DNA from: Amyelois transitella
Taxonomy: Eukaryota; Arthropoda; Insecta; Lepidoptera; Pyralidae
NCBI RefSeq assembly: GCF_032362555.1
Contig: NC_083510.1
Coordinates: 27,501-91,500 of the forward strand
Reading direction: 5' to 3'
DNA: 64,000 nucleotides
A program made the translations under genes and the position numbers. The notes under the pieces are model-generated. The model did no database searches, was not told the DNA's origin, and was given only the letters and a program-made list of their open reading frames with translations. Of the stretch, positions 58,901 to 64,000 are shown one piece after another. Within the stretch, counting starts at the first letter, position 1. Every line of letters starts with the position of its first letter.

Positions 58901-61689
58901 CAAAATGAAGTGCCGTGTTATAAGATGTCTGTCCCTGAGCAGCAGACGCGGGCCCGGCTCAGGTCGCAAGTCCTCCAGTTCTCAGAGAAATATTTTAATT
59001 GCGGTGATTGAAACGCGGGCGCAGCAGACACAAAACAAACCATTCCCGCTTTGACCCGCGCCGCTTCGTGGAACACGCCAAGCGGCCATGGCGGAATACG
59101 AAACCGATCTCGTGAAAATTTCTATGAAAAAACATTAAACCACACTTTGCTATTTTTCCAAAATGGCACTTAATTTATAACTACTTAAGTTATAACATTT
59201 TGATGCGATAGCTTAAACCAGTAGGGAGGTAGGTATCGACGTAGAGCGTTTATAAAAGTCGCTGTTATTTGTATTACGACTGCCAATACAAACTTCCCTC
59301 GGCATAGCCCTGTAAAGTCGCGTGATTCGCAGCCGTCAGAGTTGGAATTTAGATTAATTTCTAAGGATAGGGTAATTGCAGCCGGGCGGGGGCGCGATTA
59401 CGGCGGCCGCGGGATAAAAACGAGCGGCGAGTTGAAAGCGGCGAGGCGGCCCGGCTCTAATGACGACGATTAAAATTAATTTGCGCCGGGGAGGGGAGGG
59501 GGGAGGGGGGCTCGCAAATTAAATTCTTCACCCGCGCTGTAACCCCCGCCCTCCGCGCCAGCGCTCCCTTTGTCTCGCCAATCGCAACCATTCCCTTGAT
59601 TGATAACATTTCCAAAACGAACCGAGGGAAGGAAAATGTGCTCCCGTGTCGGCACGCACGGGCCGCTTTGTCAATAAATTTGGTAAAACTTAGGAATATT
59701 TTCTCCTCGGTCATTTGTGTTTTCAAAAACTTGAGTAGGTATAGGTACTTTTTGTAAACCTTTGAACACCAATACGTCGTTATCAGATCGAGACATCTTT
59801 CTGCGAATCAAATGAGTATACCTATACCTAGTTGCCTTAAACTATTGTAGTCGTAAAATGACTGCATGGTCTTAACTCCTGACGAAAGGGCTAAACGGCG
59901 CAGTTGGAGTGAGGTTGTTGACTTCAGACGGTCGATGTTAACACCGGGGACCCGCCACTCGCGGCCCTTCTACCTGACATGACGTGCATTCCTGATACTA
60001 AAGAAGGTACCTACCTATGTAGCTGTAGGTGTATACTACCAATATTTTCTCTTCTTTTAGGGTTCCATACCCACCTCAAAACGAAACCCTTATAGGATCA
60101 CTCTGTTGTTCATCTGTCTGTCAAAATTCTTCAAAATCTTCAAAAAAAAAAAAAAGAATTTGTAGATACTTATAACATAGGTAAGTACTTAGATGGAAAT
60201 ACCAAACTTATATACATATGTAGTTTAGTTTATATAAAATGTGTGTATACCCACGCCTGCAACTCAACTTTTGTATGTTGGTCAAATTTAAATATGGCAT
60301 AAAATATTCTATAATTTATAGGTATTATAGATAATAAGATTGTACGGACCCTCGATGCCTTAGTTCACCTCGCGCACTTGACCGGTTTTTTTCTTAAGAT
60401 TTTTCTGTTGTAATTCAATACCATCATCTATACCTACCTACCTATCTACGTACTTAGTAGGTATTTACTTCAGATGTGTGCATGTCAGTAGGCCTTATAA
60501 GCAACTCATGTCATCATACTGGTCTTCTATCATACATACATACATACATATGATCACGTCTATATCCCTTGCGGGGTAGACAGAGCCAACAGTCTTGAAA
60601 AGACTGAATGGCCACGTTCAGCTATTTGGCTTAATGATAGAACCGAGATTCAAATAGTGACAGGTTGCTAGCCCATCGCCTAAAAGAGGAATCCTAAGTT
60701 TATAAGCCTATCCCTTAGTCGCCTTTTACGACATCCATGGGAAAGAGATGGAGTGGTCCTATTCTTTTTTGTAATAGTGCCGGGAACTACACGGCACATT
60801 CTTCTATCATCTGGTTATTAAACGTGCTAATAAAAAAAAAATTAACAACAATTTGAATCTTTTGTGGTATGAAAAGCGCAAAGCTAGTAGCTACCACGAG
60901 AGTAGTACCAAAAAACAATAAAATACGCCGAGTGACCGGCCAGTGCCGGACTCAGGAGGGAGGTACTGCCGGCGCGGCGCGTCGTCCGCGCTCGGCGAGC
61001 GGCGACCAATCGCGGGCCCGTCCGGCCCCCTCCCCCACACTACTCCCCCCGCCCGCCGCTCACTAAATCACGAGGCGGCCGTCAATTATGACCGCCTGCC
61101 GTCCCCCGGGCCCCCGTCTATTAACTATCCCCGCGCGGGCAGCGACGCCATCCGCCGACCGCCAACTATCGCGTGATCTGGTTTGGACTATAGCAAGCCA
61201 GTTGAAGTTGAGTTGGAACGTCGTCAAATCTATTGAATATTTATACCTACCTACTAGGTAATGGTAGGAAGTTATGATCTTTTTAATATTGCAGATATTG
61301 TTTAAAGATATCGTTTAAAATATCCATTCGTTACCTACATTTATTTTATATCTTATATTTAGATTAAATCTTAAAAACAAACTTGCTTAAGTGTCTTAGT
61401 TAATTGTAAATAAAAGTTTATTCGAAGCGTTATCAAGTTCTTAGGAGTCTACCTACTTTTGAGCCTACTTACCTAAATACTTACTCGCAATTGCAACATA
61501 ACTTTTCATTTAAGTAAATTTATTTAAATGCTCAGCTGATTACAAAGCTACGACTTACTTTAAACTCACATTAACTGTATGACAAAGGTATTTCGCACCA
61601 TGTTGTGTTAAATGATGACAGCAACTCCTTTGTCGGCAGGTCTGGAGGCGCAGGTGCAAGACACTTCCAAGGACCTGTACTGGTTCTGA
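45600..61689 (+). CDS. vg: vestigial, wing selector transcriptional co-factor, six coding exons
   Basis: Nuclear partner of the TEAD protein Scalloped; the pair activates wing genes. Coding exons: 45600-45707, 50212-50419, 51552-51719, 57489-57624, 58016-58269, 61640-61689. GT/AG borders and phases all agree, giving 307 residues (Drosophila 453). Exon 1 encodes MAVSCPEVMYGAYYPYLYGR, the near-invariant Vestigial N-terminus, and joins as QYDR/FNVQ. Exon 2 is Gly/Ser/Ala- and His-rich. Exon 3 has the Scalloped-binding domain at residues 126-155 (AQYVSANCVVFTHYSGD, VDEHFTRAL). Exon 4 has VPMVSRNLPASFFNA and DIYDYDPWHQHYTG. Exon 5 is strongly His/Ala-rich (HAHHPHHAHHAHAQHH). Exon 6 ends TSKDLYWF. 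An overlapping upstream ORF (45571-45609) precedes the start. Two U6 genes and many repeats lie in the introns. Confidence 0.95.
46110..47165 (+). mobile_element. 5'-truncated LINE (C-terminal reverse-transcriptase region)
   Basis: Coding remnants LGIIFDQTLSWAPQI, LLLPHLDYADIVY and then MPIRARRNLHILSLLFNVLF and KLWNSLPLETKKAQTLNIFK are the thumb and tail of a CR1/Jockey-like reverse transcriptase. A frame change lies near 46430. It ends in AAACAAACAAACAAA. Catalytic motifs are absent, so it is dead. Confidence 0.82.
47432..47932. repeat. long inverted repeat, about 209-nt arms, 76-nt loop
   Basis: Left arm 47432-47640 pairs with right arm 47717-47932 almost throughout, with small indels. Landmarks are ACTACGCTTTTATTGCTAAT / its complement, GTAGTAGTAATTACCT / AGGTAATTACTACTAC, and AAAGCGTGGGGTG / CACCCCACGCTTT. 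Just outside, 47934-48000 repeats the outer end of the right arm in tandem. No coding capacity. It looks like a foldback/MITE-type element. Confidence 0.93.
48150..48311 (+). mobile_element. SINE-like element (TATG-tail family)
   Basis: CTTTTTTAGGCGATGGGCTA, AGACTGTTGGCTCTGTCTAC and AGACGTGATTATATGTATGT with a clean (TATG)n tail to 48311. Confidence 0.9.
49446..49495. repeat. (CATA)n microsatellite
   Basis: About 12 repeats of CATA/TACA. Probably the orphaned tail of a minus-strand SINE or LINE, though no adjoining body is recognisable. Confidence 0.85.
49797..49840 (+). promoter_or_regulatory. U6 promoter (PSE and TATA), second copy
   Basis: CTGCATCGCGCAAGTAAAAT at 49797 and TATATATA at 49833-49840, with exactly the same distances to the RNA start as in the first copy. 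Confidence 0.85.
49863..49970 (+). ncRNA. U6: U6 spliceosomal snRNA, second copy
   Basis: Identical by eye to the first copy through the ACAGAGA box, AGC triad and 3' end, with a run of seven T as terminator. The similarity extends about 70 bases past the gene (GTGTTTG, GATTCCTTTGTAGTA), so a segment of roughly 230 bp including the promoter was duplicated. It ends 241 bp before the second vestigial coding exon, on the same strand. Confidence 0.97.
50420..51551 (+). other. vestigial intron with SINE copy
   Basis: 1.1 kb. A SINE copy occupies 50657-50888. The remainder is AT-rich with many GTAGGTA/TACTTA words. Nothing else is recognised. Confidence 0.7.
50657..50888 (+). mobile_element. SINE-like element (TATG-tail family), near full length
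   Basis: GTGCCGTGTTCCCGGCACCA head, CCCATGGATGTCGACTAAGG, TGGGATTCTTTTTTAGGCGA, TTCTGTCTACCCCGCAAGAG and a short ATGTATGT tail. Confidence 0.9.
52265..52440. promoter_or_regulatory. GC-rich block with TAATTA sites, candidate vg enhancer
   Basis: GC-rich non-coding island in an AT-rich intron, bracketed by homeodomain-type TTTAATTAC and ATTAATTAC sites. No repeat signature is recognised. Function is inferred only from composition and position. Confidence 0.3.
52890..53165 (+). mobile_element. RTE-type LINE/SINE copy
   Basis: ACTAACTGTGCCCGCGACCT, GGGCATCATTGAAGTCCTCA and CAAACTCTTCAGCTTTACAA, then AATAAAA-type tail repeats. Confidence 0.82.
53668..54952 (-). mobile_element. RTE-like LINE, 5'-truncated, open C-terminal reverse transcriptase
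   Basis: A single open frame of 419 residues on minus (54949-53690). It starts inside the reverse transcriptase (DAQAGFRKGMGCTDQVFSLR), continues with CTFVDLEKAYDRVERNELW, GVRQGCVASPWLFNLFMD and the catalytic box CLLYADDQVILA, and then the C-terminal region with RWFGHVERMNESRLTKQIY and GRPRRTYLDQIKDVL. The stop comes after SAYPSGKEA. The 3' end is GGCGTGATTTTATGTATGTA followed by TATG repeats. The upstream endonuclease part is absent. The open frame and clean tail suggest a fairly recent insertion. Family copies also lie at 7770, 8040, 29155, 35510 and 62405. Confidence 0.9.
55343..55604 (-). mobile_element. SINE-like element (TATG-tail family), near full length
   Basis: CATACATACATACATATGAT tail on plus, then CTATATCCCTTGCGGGATAG, CAACAGTCTTATAAAAAAAG, GCCTATCTCTTAATCGCC and GTCGGGAACCACACGGCAC. 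Confidence 0.9.
55790..56110. promoter_or_regulatory. GC-rich non-coding block, candidate regulatory region
   Basis: GC-rich stretch with GGTCGGCGGAGCGCGGGCTG and GCGGCGAGCGGCGCTCACGG, no open coding frame with splice sites, and no repeat features. It may be an enhancer of vg, or an unannotated promoter. Confidence 0.3.
56600..56997 (-). mobile_element. RTE-type LINE/SINE copy
   Basis: AAGGCATGAGTTTGCCTGCA matches the piece in the hAT element; it ends AAGAAGTCGCGGGCAACAGC on plus. Confidence 0.78.
57000..57096 (-). mobile_element. SINE-like element (TATG-tail family), 3' fragment
   Basis: CACTTCTATATCTCTTGCGA, ACCAGCAGTCTTGAAAGACT and GATGATAGAATTAAGATTCG. Confidence 0.75.
57625..58015 (+). 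other. vestigial intron, no repeats recognised
   Basis: 391 bases. It contains a pair of similar motifs, GCGCGATTTTATCGCGTG and ATAGCTTTTCGCGCGATAAA, in opposite orientation near 57868 and 57938. Otherwise featureless. Confidence 0.6.
58910..59690. promoter_or_regulatory. candidate vestigial enhancer with CATTCC and CTTTGWC motifs
   Basis: Within about 780 bp there are two CATTCC cores (59041, 59589) of the type bound by Scalloped/TEAD. There are also three CTTTGWC cores (59049, 59568, 59666) of the type bound by TCF/Pangolin, with GCCGC helper-like words beside two of them. The block is GC-rich and repeat-free and sits in a vestigial intron, as the quadrant enhancer does in Drosophila. Confidence 0.35.
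60531..60797 (-). mobile_element. SINE-like element (TATG-tail family), best full-length copy
   Basis: About 267 bases on minus from GTGCCGTGTAGTTCCCGGCA to a clean (TATG)n tail. Middle landmarks are GATGTCGTAAAAGGCGACTA, TTTTAGGCGATGGGCTAGCA and GTTGGCTCTGTCTACCCCGC. No full tRNA-like head is obvious; its 3' end resembles that of the RTE-like LINE. Confidence 0.92.
60940..61190. promoter_or_regulatory. GC-rich non-coding block before the last vestigial exon
   Basis: CCGGCGCGGCGCGTCGTCCG and neighbouring CCGCC/CCCGC words; no frame links to the gene by splice sites. Possibly regulatory. Confidence 0.25.
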
Positions 61690-64000
61690 ACGCGCGGCCG
61701 CGCGGGACTGGGAACCAAGTGGGACCTAGCACCAGAGTGAAAAATTATTTTAAAAAAAACTTCAGTGGCTCTTTATAGACAAGGGATTGCAGTGCAACGC
61801 AACGTGTGTTATTGTGAACTGTGTGACAAGACAATTAGACTATGTACTTACTTACCAAGGCGTTGCGTGCCCAGTGCAGTGTTTATAAAAGAGACATTTT
61901 CCAAATACCTGTAGATAGTTTACTTAGTTATGTGGCGATAGATGATATGCTAAATTATGTAGCAACTGGAAATGTAAAAACGCTTCGTGTCGATGGATTT
62001 CGCCGGAGTATCACCAGTTGATAGAATAGAAATCATAAAAAAATCTGATAAAATGTAAACTTCCTTGTAACAGTATAATTTTTGGATTTGCTATGAATTT
62101 CCAATCAGTAAGGTGTATCAGTGTGGCGGCTAGTTTTCTGTCCGCGACGTGCCAGAGTCGCACTTTTACTGGTTTTTTACTCGTGAAAGGCTCTTAAATG
62201 TGTTGACTAAGCCTTCGTAGGTATAGAAAATGTCAACTGACGCCGTCGGATTTGCATGTATGCAATGAAGGCTGTTTAATATTTTGCCAAATCGCATATC
62301 ATAATCATCCATACTGCAATGATGTCTTTTCGGTTTAAAATGTTTGTTCGAAGCTAAAATAAGGCAAAAGAACAAATGCATGGGTAATTTATGACTGTCA
62401 CTATATCTTCTGTCACATCCCAATATCCCTTTTCACGCTCTTCTTTGTCCTGTTACTTAATTTTCCACAGATCATACTCCTGAGCGCTCTCATTTCCACC
62501 GCGTTCATTCTATTTCCGTGCTTCTTCGGCCAACCCAATTAAACTCACATAAGTGTTGGAGCCAACGCGCTCCTATGCACCATCAAACGTAGTTTTTCGA
62601 CAACTTGTGACTGCTCATAGAATCATGCAACCCTCCATTCACCATGTTTTTGTCTTTTCAATATCACTGTCACACTTTCCGTCGGCTGTAAACTGTGAAC
62701 TGTTCTGTAAATCTTTGTCCGATGACGCCAATATTTGACGTTTGACGAGTAGGTAACTCATATCCACTTTCAGACTCTTTCATATCTGTCAAACAAGTAT
62801 CCATGAATAGATTGAACAGCTACGGTGACGCAACACATCCCTGTCTAAAACTTTCTCGATATTAAACCAGTCAGTGTACACCCCGTTAATCCTTATAGTA
62901 TAAAGTTTTCAGTGCTCGTGTCGAGGAACTGCTCACTTGATACATCTCTAGAACTGACCATAATTCATTCCAACTTAGTCTGTTTCATATTTCATTTCGC
63001 ATAATTCATTTAAATCTACAATGTAACGGTCCTGAACTCAATTATAACCTCAAAACTGAAAAGGCAATCTAGCAAACAGGTCTTATATATTCAGGAGATA
63101 GAAATCAATCTAAAAGTCAACGAATATTAAATGTAAATATGAGTTATTGTACTTAGTAACATAATTCAATATTATCCAGTTCAAACGACAAAGGTTTTGT
63201 AAACAAAGTCGGAAAAGTGAAGCAGTGAATGCTTGTTCTGCAATATGAATATGAAATGCTTATGTAAATAGCGCTCGGTATATAAAGATTTAGCTTTTAA
63301 ATAAAAGGCGTATCTGTAATAGTAGATAAAATAAAACTAACATTAGTTATCGCGATCCCAGCCGAGACTTCTCGCGTAGAAACTGATGTAGCGGCCGCTA
63401 GAGGGCGCGGGGCTGTGCAAGCGACCGCTCTTGGAGATGCTGTGGGTACACCTTCCACGCAGTTCATGCACGTCAAGAAACGTTGGTGATCGTTGACAAA
63501 ATTAGCTTTTCAAATGAAGTTTTACTCATTGTAAGAAAACGTAGTTTACAGATACATTTATCTGTAATTTGAATTATTATTTTTAGATGAATCCTGTAGG
63601 ATGTATGTGAAAACGGCTGACTATCAATTAAAAATATTACTTAGCTTTGGAAGCTCAATTTTTATTTTATGTACTGTACTGTAACTATGGCAGATTGAAA
63701 ATCAAATCATAATTTGATAGGAATATTCTCTAATAGGCGGCCTAGATAGAAAATGTGAAATCCGCGCTTCTTATTGAAACAGATAGAAAACCGAGCGATG
63801 GCCGCCCGCCGTCGCACTTGCAAATACCTACCAAAATCCACTCAAGAATCAAGTGTGATTTTCATAATGTCACCGATCTGCGCAACGATTTCTTGTTTAG
63901 TTTGGTCAGTGCAATTTTCTTAAAACGCTCATATTTTTATGCAGTTGTTAAAATATGTAAACTTTTAGCAAGCTAGAGAAGCACAGGTGTTGTCGTTAGA
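61690..64000 (+). other. vestigial 3' UTR and downstream region
   Basis: After the stop, no AATAAA appears until about 63299-63304, so the 3' UTR could be about 1.6 kb and would then include a decayed LINE (62405-62990). A GC-rich patch at 63380-63470 and AT-rich sequence follow. No further gene is recognised up to the window end. Confidence 0.45.
62405..62990 (-). mobile_element. RTE-like LINE fragment, heavily decayed
   Basis: Minus-strand relative of the LINE at 53.7 kb: CATACTCCTGAGCGCTCTCA, ACTGCTCATAGAATCATGCA and GGTGACGCAACACATCCCTG are recognisable. Many indels and no open frame. Confidence 0.82.

Larger units (their letters stand above)
58270..61639 (+). other. last vestigial intron, 3.4 kb
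   Basis: Non-coding. It holds one SINE (60531-60797) and three GC-rich blocks (58910-59110, 59370-59690, 60940-61190). The blocks are the least repeat-like parts of the whole vestigial locus. Confidence 0.65.

Overview
The window looks like lepidopteran (moth or butterfly) nuclear DNA. Very GC-rich exons sit in an AT-rich background. Introns and spacers are full of lepidopteran-style repeats: RTE-like LINE tails, a SINE ending in TATG repeats, and PIF/Harbinger and hAT DNA transposons. The protein genes are clear insect orthologues. I read everything by eye: splice sites come from GT/AG plus phase agreement, and no search was run.

Layout: 1-1004 is a homogeneous 16-bp satellite carrying a CCTAA telomere-type motif. 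2093-4461 (-) is a four-exon DHHC palmitoyltransferase (approximated/ZDHHC14-18 type). 7106-9032 (+) is a two-exon SLC35E1-type transporter. 10.5-23.0 kb is a transposon block: a truncated LINE, a complete two-ORF LINE (ORF1 and ORF2 both open), a 5.1-kb PIF/Harbinger element with transposase and Myb-like partner genes, and another LINE split by a small DNA transposon.

23384-31620 (-) is a 14-exon endoplasmin (GRP94/Gp93) gene for a 774-residue protein with a signal peptide and a C-terminal HEEL. Its second intron holds a complete opposite-strand gene (29515-30870) for a 135-residue FAM183/CFAP144-like ciliary protein. Upstream of endoplasmin is one perfect and one near-perfect ER-stress element (CCAAT-N9-CCACG). 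The divergent neighbour is a PSMG4-type proteasome assembly chaperone (32338-32775).

33-36.9 kb is nested repeats, including a 1.1-kb hAT element with an exact 8-bp target duplication. From about 36.9 kb to beyond 61.7 kb lies vestigial (vg), the wing selector gene. It has a GC-rich promoter/5' UTR exon, a coding start 8.4 kb downstream, and six coding exons giving 307 residues with the Scalloped(TEAD)-binding domain. Two U6 snRNA genes with intact promoter elements lie in vg introns, each just upstream of a vg splice acceptor. The vg introns also hold a 209-nt-arm inverted repeat, palindrome clusters, GC-rich candidate enhancers and many LINE/SINE copies.

How the genes relate: endoplasmin (ER folding) and PSMG4 (proteasome assembly) share a short divergent promoter, so both may respond to proteotoxic stress. 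Vestigial acts with Scalloped in wing development, and approximated acts in the Fat/Hippo pathway, which feeds into the same transcription factor family. The closeness of those two genes here may be chance.
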